NCBI RefSeq assembly: GCF_022376445.1
Contig: NW_025955135.1
Span: 17,195 to 81,194, forward strand
Origin: Fomitopsis serialis
Lineage: Eukaryota > Basidiomycota > Agaricomycetes > Polyporales > Fomitopsidaceae
Length of the DNA stretch: 64,000 nt
Direction of reading: 5' to 3'
Below the pieces are notes generated by a model. The model was not told the origin of the DNA and did no database searches. It worked only from the letters and a program-made list of their open reading frames with translations. Made by a program: the position numbers and the translations under genes. Of this stretch, positions 46,439-56,877 are shown piece after piece; position 1 is the first letter of the stretch; every line of letters starts with the position of its first letter.

Positions 46439-46966
46439 GACGGGGTGGGCCGGACCATATATTCACATCTTTGTCAATGTGATTTTTGAATATCCTAGGC
46501 GACCATCTCCAGATGACTGAACGTTATGAGAACCTACCCCGGTGCTCAATTGGTGCTGTACACCATCCGGACCGTCACACTTCTCATGCTGCGCGCTGCG
46601 CGCGGTCTTGTGGCCAGTAACAAACTGCTGTACGGCTTGGAGAGTATATTACATATTTGTTCAGGATGTCACTCAGGTTTTAAAGTGAACAATCAAGAGA
46701 TGAGGTCTTGAGAACCGTCACTGCGTGCCGATGATACTCAGGGCCTCGGTAATAACATGTTAACAACTTGTAGGTAGATCTTACCAGCAGTCACAAATTC
46801 CGTAACCGTGACAGAGCTACGATCACCGAGCAAGTAGTACTTACTTACTACATGTATAATTACATCCTTACATAGCACTGTCACGGTATCGGTACAGTAA
46901 GTATGTGCTCGGTAAGTACAGTATGTGCCTCGACCCTCTTGCGTCAGTACTCCCATCTTCCGACCT
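46439..46966. repeat. Convergent spacer D/e
   Basis: About 530 bases between the 3' ends of D and e. AT-rich, with repeated GTACTTACTTACTAC and AAGTACAGTATG-type runs near 46840-46920. No gene. Confidence 0.5.
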
Positions 46967-48223
46967 TTACTCAAGGCTAAAGTACAGGCTGCGCGGAGAC
47001 TCGCCGCCGTCGTCGACGAAAAGGATTACTGTCTGCCCAGCGATGGCCACTTCCTTGACGCTGGATCCCTCGGGCAGTGGCCTCGAAACCACCACCCGCT
47101 CGCCTTCTCTCGGGAAGCCATGCTCCAGGAATCGCCTCAGATCGACCGCGCATACGGACCCATCAGCGAAGACAACGACGACCGCGAACTCATCACCGGT
47201 TTGACTGAGCCCACAATACTCTACTGCAGTGCCCTGCACGCCGTGGTTGATCGTCTCCATCTGCCGCTGGCTGCCCGTCGCGGGGTCGAGGACGACGGCG
47301 TATCCGAACTTATCGGACTTTATGCCGTCTCCATTGTCGTGCCGTCCAAATGCGACGATAACATCCAGAGCAGCAACGTATCGAACGGTGTGCACCCAGC
47401 CTTCGATGGGCTTAGCGTGCCACCGAATGGTCATGGTCTCCGTGTCGATGGCATAGATCGACGTCTGGCAGGCAGATTGCACCGGGAGCCCGCTACCGTC
47501 TGCCTCGTAGACGGCCAGCAGGAAGGTGTTCTCATTCAGGTGCGCGCTGCATGTCGGGTAGATCTCATCGCCATCCTCGATCCCGACGTCGAGCGTGAAG
47601 CTAGCGTCTGGCTCCGGTGAGTGGGGAACGTCGGCCCCGCGCCAGCGCAGGACCTCCATTTTGTCACCCCACGCCTCGGACGACGTCGCGATGATATCGC
47701 CGTTCGGCCTGACGTGGACGGGCAACAGCACGCCTCCGTTCGTGTTCAGCCGCTTCTCCTCGCGCGCCCTGAGACGTGAGGGGAGGGTGGCCCGGCCGAG
47801 GACCCCACCGTCGCCGAGGACGTCGCAGAGCAAGGCTGTGGTGAGGTTTTCTACAATGGCGACAACGACCTTGCCGTCCGCGTACCACAGGTGATCCTCG
47901 GTCAAGGTGCCATACAGCTCGAGCTTGCGGATGAGGTGACCGTCGACGACGCTGAACACGAAGAGCGAGGGTGGGACATTCTCCTGGGCCTGGTCGGCGA
48001 TGATGATGAGGTTACGGTCGATGTCGAAGATGGGTTCGAGGTGATACGGCGGAGGCTGTACGAAGTGGGCGAGGTGTGCTACGTGCTCGAGGCGCTCGTG
48101 TGGGCCTCCCGCGCGCCAGACATCGACGCTGGTTTTGCCGAAGGTGAGTACATAGGACTGATGGACGTAGAATGTCTCGACGTTGCCGTCGAGAGTGAGG
48201 GGTTGGGAGTTTGCTGGGGACAT
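46967..48223 (-). CDS. Beta-propeller-like protein, array copy e (intact)
   Basis: Open frame of 418 aa. Starts MSPANSQPLTLDGNVETFYV and continues VDVWRAGGPHERLEHVAHLA, YHLEPIFDIDRNLIIIADQA, GTLTEDHLWYADGKVVVA, YAIDTETMTIRWHAKPIEGW and FADGSVCAVDLRRF, ending SPRSLYFSLE. Closest relative is broken copy c; the whole unit (propeller, spacer, secreted gene and the following convergent spacer) resembles unit 3 in inverted orientation. Predicted soluble repeat protein; partner unknown. Divergent from secreted copy E. Confidence 0.8.
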   Translation of the reverse strand: MSPANSQPLTLDGNVETFYVHQSYVLTFGKTSVDVWRAGGPHERLEHVAHLAHFVQPPPYHLEPIFDIDRNLIIIADQAQENVPPSLFVFSVVDGHLIRKLELYGTLTEDHLWYADGKVVVAIVENLTTALLCDVLGDGGVLGRATLPSRLRAREEKRLNTNGGVLLPVHVRPNGDIIATSSEAWGDKMEVLRWRGADVPHSPEPDASFTLDVGIEDGDEIYPTCSAHLNENTFLLAVYEADGSGLPVQSACQTSIYAIDTETMTIRWHAKPIEGWVHTVRYVAALDVIVAFGRHDNGDGIKSDKFGYAVVLDPATGSQRQMETINHGVQGTAVEYCGLSQTGDEFAVVVVFADGSVCAVDLRRFLEHGFPREGERVVVSRPLPEGSSVKEVAIAGQTVILFVDDGGESPRSLYFSLE

Positions 48224-49184
48224 CGAGGTGGTTGGTGGGTGCTTTTGGCTAAAAAACCCACGTCAATATACTGATCATATGCGATCTAATGTATAGTCTC
48301 ACTCACTGTGGAAGTCGGGCAAGGTCGAATGGTTGTAGTGGGGGTTGTGATGGAACACTTTTGAGCCCCCGAGATGTTCAGGCTGTGGCCTCCTAGGGAT
48401 ACGATTGCTATTCACGTCGCACAGCCCCTTTCCTGATCTCATGATCGGCATCGCCCTATAGGCAGGTGTACCTCCGAAACGACGGGTGGCGCACCGTCCG
48501 ATGCCTTCTACGGTGTGTCCGGATACCGTGTCGGGATGCTGAGGTGAGCGCCGGATCAAGAGGGGCTTCCTGATACCTTTGAGCGCGGCGAACCTGGGCT
48601 TCAAAGGTACAGCACCTGAGGCCTGAGCGCTGAGCAGCCCACACTTTCTCCGGAATATGTTACGGAATTCGGGTTCAAGAGGATGGTTGTCGACTTCATG
48701 AAACCTCGCTGGTTCATCCTTGTATTTGGGCACTTGGCACAGAGCTTGTTCCGGATAACTATTTCGAAGTTCAAACCTCCGGGCGCTCAAGGTGACTGGG
48801 CCCGCCTTGTCTATTAGGTGTGGTGCAATTTTGACTGACATGACATCTGCATGTGCAGCTCCGAATCACGTATCATCTTTATCTGCCAGAGCGCTGTTCG
48901 GGCGCTTTGTACTGCTCCCCTGGAGAGCTGACGGGCACATTGGGTTAAACGCTCGCATGTCGGAACGGACTGTGTACCGACGCTCGTGTGTCAAGGCGGA
49001 CGGCCGCCAGACATAAAAGGCAGGACGGAGCAATGTCCAAAGCCAGGCCGGTCCTCCTTCACGCGTGCAGTCTTGCTCTAACATACTTTCGACTACTCGC
49101 CCATCCGTCTGATTCGTTATCCAGACACTATTCCAGAAACTCCCCTCATCGCACGAACCTAACGACCAGCCCCATACATCCGCC
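48224..49184. promoter_or_regulatory. Divergent spacer of unit 5 (e-E)
   Basis: Homologous to the other spacers. The e-proximal side shares runs such as CACAGCCCCTTTCCTGATCT and CATGATCGG with units 4 and 7; the E-proximal side holds the conserved core promoter. No conserved open frame. Confidence 0.6.
49012..49083 (+). promoter_or_regulatory. Core promoter of secreted copy E
   Basis: CATAAAAGGCAGGACGG (TATA-like, 49012-49028) followed by GCCAGGCCGGTCCTCCTTCA and TTGCTCTAACATAC, about 170 bases before the start codon. First T of the TATA box is C here. Confidence 0.62.
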
Positions 49185-50077
49185 ATGCGTCTTACTACTG
49201 CTCTTCTCGCCACCGTCACTCTTCTTTGCACTGTCTTCGTAGCTCAGGCAGTCCCCCTTACACCTGCGCGACACGATGCGATAGCCTGCGCAAGACTGAT
49301 AGATTGCGACTCTTGTGGTACGTCGTCTCTGGCTTGGCTGCCTCCAAACTGTCATTCACAATCCCGGCTATTGCAGTCCGCGCAAGTCGTTGTGGGTTCT
49401 CACTCGACACGCAAACCTGTGAAGCGAAGGAGGACCACGCCGGGAAGCTTGCGACATCTGCGACTCAATGCAAGAAGGCGACCGCGGTAAGTACCCCGTA
49501 CTGTCTCTGATTAGTTCGCGTTAATGTTGATGCGTGTACCGTAGATCCATGCCGCACGAGAGTGGTATGTCGCTGCGAGAGCAGATGCGAAATGGACAGG
49601 GATAGAGACGCACGTCCTGGATGGCCGCCCCGACAAGGCAGAATCCGGCCGGCATCTCACGTCGACTTGGTTCGCGCACGATGACAACAAGGGCACTGCT
49701 GAACACATGACCATCGACACAGCGACGGCTCTCGCTCAAGTGCCGCTAGCCACGGGGGTGAGCTGCTTTGCCCTATGTGCTTTTTCCGACTGACGACATC
49801 ATCTCCTGCGAAGACGAAAACACTTTGGATTGATAGCGATGCGGAGGGAAAGGCGACAAGCCTTGCGCACAAGTACACGCGGGACCAGGTCGCCGACATA
49901 TGCAAGGCCGCGCTCGCGGCAGCGCTCAACACGGGCAAGTCAAAGAAGTCGGTGACGAGTGGCTCTTACGCTGTCCAGACGCCTTGGGGGAACCATATCT
50001 GTGTGACGGTGTCCAACGCACAGTGCTACCCGGAGAACATCCATGCGACGACGGTGGCACCGGGTGGGAAGTGTTAG
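49185..50077 (+). CDS. Small secreted cysteine-rich protein, array copy E (intact, best template)
   Basis: About 220 aa in four exons with consensus GT-AG introns (donors GTACGT, GTAAGT, GTGAGC). Exon 1: signal peptide MRLTTALLATVTLLCTVFVA and CARLIDCDSC. Exon 2: SRCGFSLDTQTCEAKEDHAG and CKKATA. Exon 3: REWYVAARADAKWTG, then THVLDGRPDKAESGRHLTST. Exon 4: KTLWIDSDAEGKATSLAHKY, DICKAALAAALNTG, HICVTVSNAQCYPENI and terminal GGKC. Motif order and spacing (His, 14 residues, His, about 36, Lys, about 60, Tyr) resemble EndoU nucleases, although the residue two before Tyr is Gln rather than Ser/Thr. Expected to be exported through the secretory pathway. Closest to broken copy C; its partner is propeller e. 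Confidence 0.75.
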
Positions 50078-50848
50078 GACGGGATGGGTAGGACGAAGAG
50101 TAGTGAAATATGTATTTGCATCGTTGCTACCAGAACTCGTAAATCTCCTGGTTGACCGTCTTGTCACCGTGTCTGCTGCTACTGCGCGTGGTTAACCATA
50201 CCGCACTCCCCCGTTCGGCCTATCAACGGATGTCACACTGAAGTCAATCGTCAATGCAAACATCACACACTAGCAGTACTTTACCTCGTTTCGGGAAGTG
50301 TATTGCAAGGATGGAACTGGGGAACTACCTTTTACCTTCCGACAGCTCATTCTTTAGCCTATTTCGTTGCATTCGAGTACGGCCAGTCGCTGCCTTCTCC
50401 CACTCGGACTCTCTCATGTAGTACCTGCTGGTAGTATGTCATATTTCAGGGCATGAATCATGGCCACAGCAGCTCTTTTATAATCAATACTATACTAGTT
50501 CTATCCACAGAACCATTCCTACTGCGCATGGATCCGACAAAGTGCTTAGCAATTATAACATTAGTCTGGTTCACAAGATGTACCGGCCCAGCACCGTAGC
50601 TCGCCCTTAGCGGAGTCACATAACTTGAGCACCTTCACCTCCGACGACGCGCGTGTAATCAATTCTCGGCGCGCAACGCGCTCGACGTCGCCTGAGTTTG
50701 TGCTTCTTTTCAAGTTCAGGTCGGTCTCACTTCTCTACTTGTGTAATATGGTATGTACCAGCATCAGCACTGCTTTTGATCTAATCGTACCAAACAGTAA
50801 GTAAGTACATGCATGCGTATACGGCGCCTCGGCCCTCTACCCATGACT
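50078..50848. repeat. Convergent spacer E/f
   Basis: No gene. Inverted relative of the b/C spacer: TGTACCGGCCCAGCACCGTA, then CTCGCCCTTAGCGGA near 50579-50617 mirrors 27175-27225, and a GC-rich patch with GGCGCGCAACGCGC near 50667-50680 corresponds to the 27111 hairpin. Presumably both polyadenylation regions. Confidence 0.6.
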
Positions 50849-52114
50849 CTACTCCACTGGCAGGCTAAAATACAGGCTGGGCAGAGAATCACTGCTATCG
50901 TATACGGAAACGATCACTGTCTGTCCACCTACAGCTACTTTTTTGACTCTGGACCCCTCTGGCAGTGGCCTCAAAACCACCAACCGCTCGTCTTCTCTCG
51001 GGAAGCCATGCTCCAGGAATCGCCTCAGGTCGACCGCGCTTACTGACCCGTCAGCGAAAACAACGACAACCGCGAAGTTATCCCCGGTCTTGCTGAGCCC
51101 GCAATACTGTACTGCAGTGCCCTGTACGCCGTGGTTGATCGTCTCCGTCTGCCGCTGGCTGCCCGTCGCGGGGTCGAGGACGACGACGTATCCGAAACGG
51201 TCGGACTTTATGCCGTCCCCGTTGTCGTGCTGTCCAAATGCGACAATAACATCCAGAGCAGGAACATATTTGACGGTGTGCACCTGGCCTTCGATGGGCT
51301 TAGCGTGCCACCGGATGGTCATGGTCTCCGTGTCGATGGCATAGATCGACGTCTCGCAGGCGGATTGCACAGGGATGACGTCGCCGTTCGCCTCGTAGAC
51401 AGCCAGCAAAATGGTGCTATCATCGTCCAGAGGCGCGCTGCATGTCGGGTAGATCTCATCGCTGTCCTCGGTCCCGACCTCTAGCTCGAAGCTCGCATCT
51501 GGCTCCGGTGAGTTGGGAACGTCGGCCCCGCGCCAGCGCAGGACCTCCATCTTGTCACCCCACGCCTCGGACGACGTCGCGATGATATCGCCGTTTGGTC
51601 TGAGGTGGACGGGCAGCAACACGCCTCCGTTTGTGCTCACCCGCTTTTCCTCGCGCGCCCTGAGACGTGAGGGGAGGGTGGCCCGGCCGAGGACCCCGCC
51701 ATCCCCGAGGACGTCGCAAAGCAAGGCTGTGGTGAGGTCTTCTTCTGTGGCGACAACGATCTTGCCGCCAGCGTACCACAGGTAATCCTCGGTCAAGGTG
51801 CCGTTCAGCTCGAGCCTGCGGATGAGCTGACCGTCGACGAGGCTAAACACGAAGAGCGAAGGTGGAACATTTTCCTGGGCCTGGTCGGCGATGATGACGA
51901 GGTTACGGTCGGTGTCGAAGACGGGGTCGAGGTGGTACGCCGGAGGAGGTACGAAGTGGGCGAGGTGCGCTTCGTGCTCGAGGCGCCCGTCTGGACCTTC
52001 CGCGCGCCAGATGTCGACGCTGGTTTTGCCGAAGGTGAGTACATAGGACTGGTGAACGTAAAATGCTTCTACGTCGCCGCCGAGGGTCAGGGGCTGGGGG
52101 CTAGCTGGAGACAT
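50849..52114 (-). CDS. Beta-propeller-like protein, array copy f (intact)
   Basis: Open frame of 421 aa. Starts MSPASPQPLTLGGDVEAFYV; continues VDIWRAEGPDGRLEHEAHLA, YHLDPVFDTDRNLVIIADQA and GTLTEDYLWYAGGKIVVA. It carries one extra residue at LDDDSTILLAVYEANGDV and substitutions absent in siblings (SVSAVDLRRF where others have SVCAVDL, HAKPIEGQVHTVKYVPALDV). Ends LPSLYFSLPVE. All blade motifs are kept, so it is probably folded and functional. Paired with secreted copy F. No catalytic signature was seen. Confidence 0.8.
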   Translation of the reverse strand: MSPASPQPLTLGGDVEAFYVHQSYVLTFGKTSVDIWRAEGPDGRLEHEAHLAHFVPPPAYHLDPVFDTDRNLVIIADQAQENVPPSLFVFSLVDGQLIRRLELNGTLTEDYLWYAGGKIVVATEEDLTTALLCDVLGDGGVLGRATLPSRLRAREEKRVSTNGGVLLPVHLRPNGDIIATSSEAWGDKMEVLRWRGADVPNSPEPDASFELEVGTEDSDEIYPTCSAPLDDDSTILLAVYEANGDVIPVQSACETSIYAIDTETMTIRWHAKPIEGQVHTVKYVPALDVIVAFGQHDNGDGIKSDRFGYVVVLDPATGSQRQTETINHGVQGTAVQYCGLSKTGDNFAVVVVFADGSVSAVDLRRFLEHGFPREDERLVVLRPLPEGSRVKKVAVGGQTVIVSVYDSSDSLPSLYFSLPVE

Positions 52115-53241
52115 TGATGTGGATCGTGAGTACTTTTGGCTAGAGAACGCACGTCAGTATATTACTGATCATACGCGATCCAATGCATAGTCTCACTCTC
52201 GGTCGAAGTCGGGCGAGGTCGAATGGTCGTAGTAGGAGGTGCGATGCAACAGTTTTGAGTTCTTGAGATGCTGTGGCCTCCTTCGAAAACAATAGCTGTA
52301 CATGTCGTACAGCCTCTTTACTGATCTCATAAACGGGACCGCCCTACCATAGACCCTGGATGGCCCACCGTCCGATGCCTTCTCGAAGTTCTTCGGTGTG
52401 TTCGGTTACCGCCACAAGATGCTTCGGTGAGCACTGGATCAAGAGGGGCCTCCTGTGACTTTTGGACGTGGCGAACGCGGGCTACAAGGGTGCAGCACTA
52501 CAGCAGCCTACGTGTTTGCCTGGATACAATACGGAATTCTTTGGTGGGTCCAAGAAGACAGTTGTCGATTTCTTGAAACGTCTGGAAGTGGCGAACGTTG
52601 TGGACGTAGGCCATAGTGGTGCATCGCAGCATCACAGCAGCCGACTCGGATGTAGCATGTCACGATTGCCCTGATCAATCCTAGAGCCCAGGCAGGTAGG
52701 GTAGACATGGTGGGCAAGATATGATCCAAATTGTCCGTTCACTGGATACGCCCTATGCTCATACTTGTATTTGGACACTCGGCTCAGAGCTTATCCCAAA
52801 GCAAGGCTTACAAGCTCGATCCTCCAGACGCTCAAGATCATTCCTCCTTGTCCGTGTGTGGTATTATCTTGACTAACATACTGCATGTGCAGCACTGGAT
52901 GGTCCTCTTGATCCACGTATCATCTTCAAGTTCATCTGCCAGGGCGCTGTTCGGGCGCTTTGTAACAGCTGAGCGGGCACATTTGGTTGAATGCTCGTAT
53001 GGACTGTTTACCAACGCTCGCATGTCGAAGCTGTCGATTCCCAGATATAAAAGGCAGGACGTAGCTCTGTTCAAAGTCAGGCCGGTCCTCCTTCGCTGCG
53101 CGGGCAATCTTGCTCTAGTAACGTACATTCCAACGTAAGTTACATTCAACTACTCGTCTATCCTTCTTATTCATCGTCTATTTACCAGCGTATAAATTCT
53201 TCTAATCGCACGAACATAACGACTAGTCCCGTATATCCGAC
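52115..53241. promoter_or_regulatory. Divergent spacer of unit 6 (f-F) with internal duplicated block
   Basis: Contains two diverged copies of a block of roughly 110-120 bases: one around 52455 (GGACGTGGCGAACGCGGGCT) and one around 52570 (TTCTTGAAACGTCTGGAAGT, then GGCGAACGTTG). The same arrangement recurs in unit 7. Could be repeated upstream regulatory elements. Confidence 0.55.
53046..53120 (+). promoter_or_regulatory. Core promoter of secreted copy F
   Basis: TATAAAAGGCAGGACG at 53046-53061, then CAGGCCGGTCCTCCTT and AATCTTGCTCTAGTAACGTA, about 195 bases before the start codon. The leader is about 30 bases longer than in E. Confidence 0.66.
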
Positions 53242-54135
53242 ATGCGTCCTACTGCGGCTCTCTTCGCTACCCTCACTCTCCTTTGCACTGTCTTCTTGGC
53301 GCAGGCCGTCCCGTTTAAACCGTCCCGAAATGATGCCGAAGCCTGCGCAAGACTGACAGAATGCGACTCTTGTGGTACGTCATCACTCTTCCTTTCCCGA
53401 CGGTTGTGGTTCACAATCCCTGCTATTGCAGTTCACGCGAGTCGTTGCGGTTTCTCCCTTGACACCCAAAGCTGTGCCACGAAGGAAGGCCACCTTGGGA
53501 GGCTTGCGACATCTGCGTCTCTATGCAAGAAGGCGACCGCTGTAAGTACCCCGCACTGTCCCTGATCAGATCGCGTCAATGTTAATGCATGTAACGTAGA
53601 TTCATGCCGCACGGGAGTGGTATGTCGTTCCGAGAGCAGATAAGGCATGGGCAGCGATGGAGACGCACGTCCTGGATGGTCGTCCCGACAAAGCACAGTC
53701 CGGCCGGCATCTTACATCCACTTGGTTCGACCACGTTGATAACAAGGCCACTGCTGCGCACATGACCATCGACGCAGCGACGGCTCTCGCTCGAGTGCCG
53801 CTCGGTAAGGGGCCGGTGAGCTGCTTCGCTCTCTATGCTTTTCCTGACTGACCCTATCCTCTCCTGTGAAGCCGAAGACACTTTGGATTGATAACGATGC
53901 GGAGGGAAAGGCGACCAGCGTTGCGCACAAGTATACGCGGGAACAGGTCGCCGGAATATGCAAGGCGGCGCTCGCGGCGGCGCTCAAAGCGGGCAATTCG
54001 AAGGGTTCGGTGACGCACGGTTCCTATGCTGTCAAGACGCCCTGGGGGAATCAAATATGCGTGAAGGTGACCGATCGTCAATGCTACCCGTTGAGGATCG
54101 AAGCGACAACGGCAGCACCGGGTACGAATTGCTAG
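53242..54135 (+). CDS. Small secreted cysteine-rich protein, array copy F (intact)
   Basis: Four exons. Signal peptide MRPTAALFATLTLLCTVFLA, then CARLTECDSC; Cys exon SRCGFSLDTQSCATKEGHLG; exon 3 with THVLDGRPDKAQSGRHLTST, then WFDHVDNKATAAHM; exon 4 KTLWIDNDAEGKATSVAHKY, GICKAALAAALKAG, QICVKVTDRQCYPLRI and terminal GTNC. All introns are consensus. Both His motifs, Lys and Tyr positions are conserved. Subgroup C/E/F/G/H (QAVP signal-peptide end). Paired with propeller f. Role inferred as for copy E: possible secreted nuclease or effector. Confidence 0.74.
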
Positions 54136-54506
54136 GATCGGGTGGGCCGGACGGAAGAGTAGTATTAGTACGATATGTACTTGCTTTGCTGCAAGTGTGA
54201 TGATTTAGGAATACCCTGTGTACCCTTTCTAGTTGCTGCGCATTGTGACGACCTACACGGCACCCGGCGGACTGTCAGAGGCTATACGAACGGTGTTGTC
54301 ATGATGCTCATACTGGTCTCGCGCTGGCTTGCTAGTCTATACACAATAGGTTGACGACGCCGCGGGCCCGGGCCGCGGCGCCTCTCCACCAGGAGTCACG
54401 ATTCCCGTGTCTCTGACAGAGCGCTACCGACCAATATTATAATTTACATATCCAAATTGTACCAAACAGTAGGTATATGTTTCGTATGCGCCTCTACCCA
54501 TGGACT
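54136..54506. repeat. Convergent spacer F/g
   Basis: About 370 bases between F and g. A GC-rich palindromic patch (CCGCGGGCCCGGGCCGCGG at 54360-54378) sits mid-spacer, in the same relative place as the GC hairpins of the b/C and E/f spacers. No gene. Confidence 0.6.
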
Positions 54507-55751
54507 CTACTCCAGGCTAAAATACAGGCTGCGCGGAGAGTTGTAGACGGACATGATCACTGTCTGCCCAACTACAGCTACTTCCTTAGCTCTGGACCCC
54601 TCTGGCAGCGACAGTCGCCTCGAAAATAACAACCGCTCGCCTTCTCTCAGGAAGCCATGCTCCAGGAATCGCCTCAGGTCGACGGTGCACACTGACCCAT
54701 CAGCGAAGACAACAACGACCGCGAAGTTGTCCCCGGTTTGACTGAGCCCGCAGTATTCTACGGCAGTGCCCTGCACGTTGTAGTTGATCGTCTCCGTCTG
54801 CCGCTGGCTGCCCGTCGCAGGGTCGAGGATGACGACGTATTCGAACTTGTCGACCTTGTCGCCGTCTCCGTTGTTGTGCCGTCCAAATGCGACGACAACA
54901 TCCAGCGTGGCGAAGTATCGAACGGTGTGCACCCAGCCTCCGATGGGCTTAGCGTGCCACCGGATGGTCATGGTCTCCGTGTCGATGGCATAGATCAACG
55001 TCTGGCAGGCGGATTGCACCGGGAGGACGTTACCGTCTGCCTCGTACACGGCCAGCAAGAAGGTGTTCTCGTCCAGCGGCGCGCTGCATGTCGGGTAGAT
55101 CTGATCGCCGTCCTCGACCCCGACCTCGAGCGTGAAGCTCGTGTCTGGCTCCGGTGAGTTGGGAACGTCGGCCCCGCGCCAGCGCAGGACCTCCATTTTG
55201 TCACCCCACGCCTCGGACGATGTCGCGATGATATCGCCGTTCGGCCTGAGGTGGACGGGCAGCAACACGCCTCCGTTCGTGTTCACCCGCTTCTCCTCGC
55301 GCGCCCTGAGACGTGAGGGGAGGGTAGCCCGGCCGAGGACCCCGCCGTCGCCGAGGACGTCGCAGAGCAAGGCTGTGGTGAGGTCTTCTTCTATGGCGAC
55401 AACGACCTTACCGTCAGCGTACCACAGTTGATCCTCGGTCAAGGTGCCGTGCAGCTCGATCTTGCGGATGAGATGACCGTCGACGAGGCTGAACACGAAG
55501 AGCGAGGGTGGGTCATTTTCCTGAGTCTGATCGGCGATGACGATGAGGTTACGTTCGATGTCGAAGACAGGTTCGAGGTGATACGCCGCAGGTTGTACGA
55601 AGTGAGCGAGGCGCGCTACGTGCTCGAGACGTCCGTGTGGGCCTCCCGCGCGCCAGACATCGACGCTGGTTTTGCCGAAGGTGAGTACATAGGATTGGTG
55701 GACGTAGAATGTCGCTACGTCGCCGTCGAGAGTCAAAGGCTGGGGAGACAT
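54507..55751 (-). CDS. Beta-propeller-like protein, array copy g (intact)
   Basis: Open frame ending at 54507. The start was placed at 55751 (MSPQPLTLDGDVATFYV), matching siblings; an in-frame upstream Met at 55787 would add 12 residues (MSRQQYSPSSTS) not seen in others. Length is 414 aa from the chosen start. Blade motifs are preserved: VDVWRAGGPHGRLEHVARLA, YHLEPVFDIERNLIVIADQT, GTLTEDQLWYADGKVVVA, LIYAIDTETMTIRWHAKPIG and FADGSVCTVDLRRF. It has two extra residues at RRLSLPEGSRAKEVAV, and a shortened end SVYNSPRSLYFSLE. Paired with secreted copy G across about 1.1 kb. Confidence 0.8.
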   Translation of the reverse strand: MSPQPLTLDGDVATFYVHQSYVLTFGKTSVDVWRAGGPHGRLEHVARLAHFVQPAAYHLEPVFDIERNLIVIADQTQENDPPSLFVFSLVDGHLIRKIELHGTLTEDQLWYADGKVVVAIEEDLTTALLCDVLGDGGVLGRATLPSRLRAREEKRVNTNGGVLLPVHLRPNGDIIATSSEAWGDKMEVLRWRGADVPNSPEPDTSFTLEVGVEDGDQIYPTCSAPLDENTFLLAVYEADGNVLPVQSACQTLIYAIDTETMTIRWHAKPIGGWVHTVRYFATLDVVVAFGRHNNGDGDKVDKFEYVVILDPATGSQRQTETINYNVQGTAVEYCGLSQTGDNFAVVVVFADGSVCTVDLRRFLEHGFLREGERLLFSRRLSLPEGSRAKEVAVVGQTVIMSVYNSPRSLYFSLE

Positions 55752-56877
55752 CGAGGTGGATGATGGTGAGTACTGTTGCCTGGACATAGCCCGTCAGCAT
55801 ACTGATCATACGCGGACCAATGTAGAGTCTCACTTTCTGGTCTCACTCTCTGTGGAAGTCGGACAAGATCGAATGATCGTAGCAGGAGGTGCGATGTATC
55901 ACTTTTGAGCCCTCGAGATGCTGTGGCTTCCTTTGAGAACAATAACCGTTCAAGTCGCACAGCCCCTTTCCTGATCTCATGATCTGGACCGCCCTATAGG
56001 CAGCCGTGCCTCTGGAATGATGGGCGGCCCACCGTCCGATGCCTTCTTGAAGTTCTTCGGGGTGTTCGGATACTGTTACAAGATGCTTCGGTGAGTACTG
56101 GATCAAGAAGGGCCTCCCGAGACCTTTGAACGCGGCGAACGCGGGTAAAGATGCAGCACTACAGCAGCCTACGTGTTCGCCTGGGTATCATACGGAATGC
56201 CTTGGTGGGCGCCGGTAACTTACAAGAAGACGGTTGTCGACTTCTTGAAACGTCTGGACGCGGCGAACGTTGTGGACGTGGGCCATAGTGCTTCAGCACA
56301 GCAGCCGACTCGGACGTCGCATGTCACGATATCTGCTTAGACCAATCCTAGAGCGCAGGCAGACAGGGTAGACCTTGCGGGCAAGATATGAACCAAATTG
56401 CCTGTTCATTGGATACGGGCGCCCTATGTTCATCTTTGTATTCGGGCACTTGGCTCAGCTTATCCCAAAGAGCAAGGCTTACAAGTTCAAAACCCCGGAC
56501 GCTCAAGGTGATTACTCTCGGTCCGTGTGGTATTATTTCGACTGACATGCTGCATATGCAGCACTGAATGATCCTCCAGGTCACGTATCATCTTAATCCG
56601 CCAGGGCGCTGCTCGAGCGCTGTGTAACGTTCCGCCGCCCACCTAGAGAGCTGATCGGGCACAATAGGTTGAACGCTCGCTGGTCAAGGCTGACGGTTGC
56701 CAGATATAAAAGGCAAGACGTAGCTCTGTTCAAAGCCAGGCCGGTCCTCCTTCACGCATGCAGCCTTGCTCTAACGTACATTCAACTACTAATCCATCCT
56801 TCTTGTCTACCGTCCACTCACCAGCGTAGAAATTCCGCTTACCGCACGAACGTAACGACCAGTACTGTACATCCGCC
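55752..56877. promoter_or_regulatory. Divergent spacer of unit 7 (g-G) with internal duplicated block
   Basis: Same architecture as unit 6. Diverged block copies lie near 56120 (CTTTGAACGCGGCGAACGCG) and 56245 (TTCTTGAAACGTCTGGACGC, then GGCGAACGTTG), followed by the G core promoter. Confidence 0.58.
56705..56785 (+). promoter_or_regulatory. Core promoter of secreted copy G
   Basis: TATAAAAGGCAAGACG at 56705-56720, then GCCAGGCCGGTCCTCCTTCA and TTGCTCTAACGTACATTCAA, about 170 bases before the start codon. Confidence 0.67.

Noticed and set aside
46925..47620. Long plus-strand frame over propeller copy e, with similar frames over d, f and g
   Set aside because: Antisense frame open because of strong codon bias; the same shadow occurs over every propeller copy and breaks at different places.
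49185..50077. Assignment to a named fungal killer-toxin or Ecp2-like effector family
   Set aside because: Signal peptide and many Cys are suggestive, but I could not match a specific Cys pattern to any such family; the EndoU-like residue order was a better though still unproven fit.
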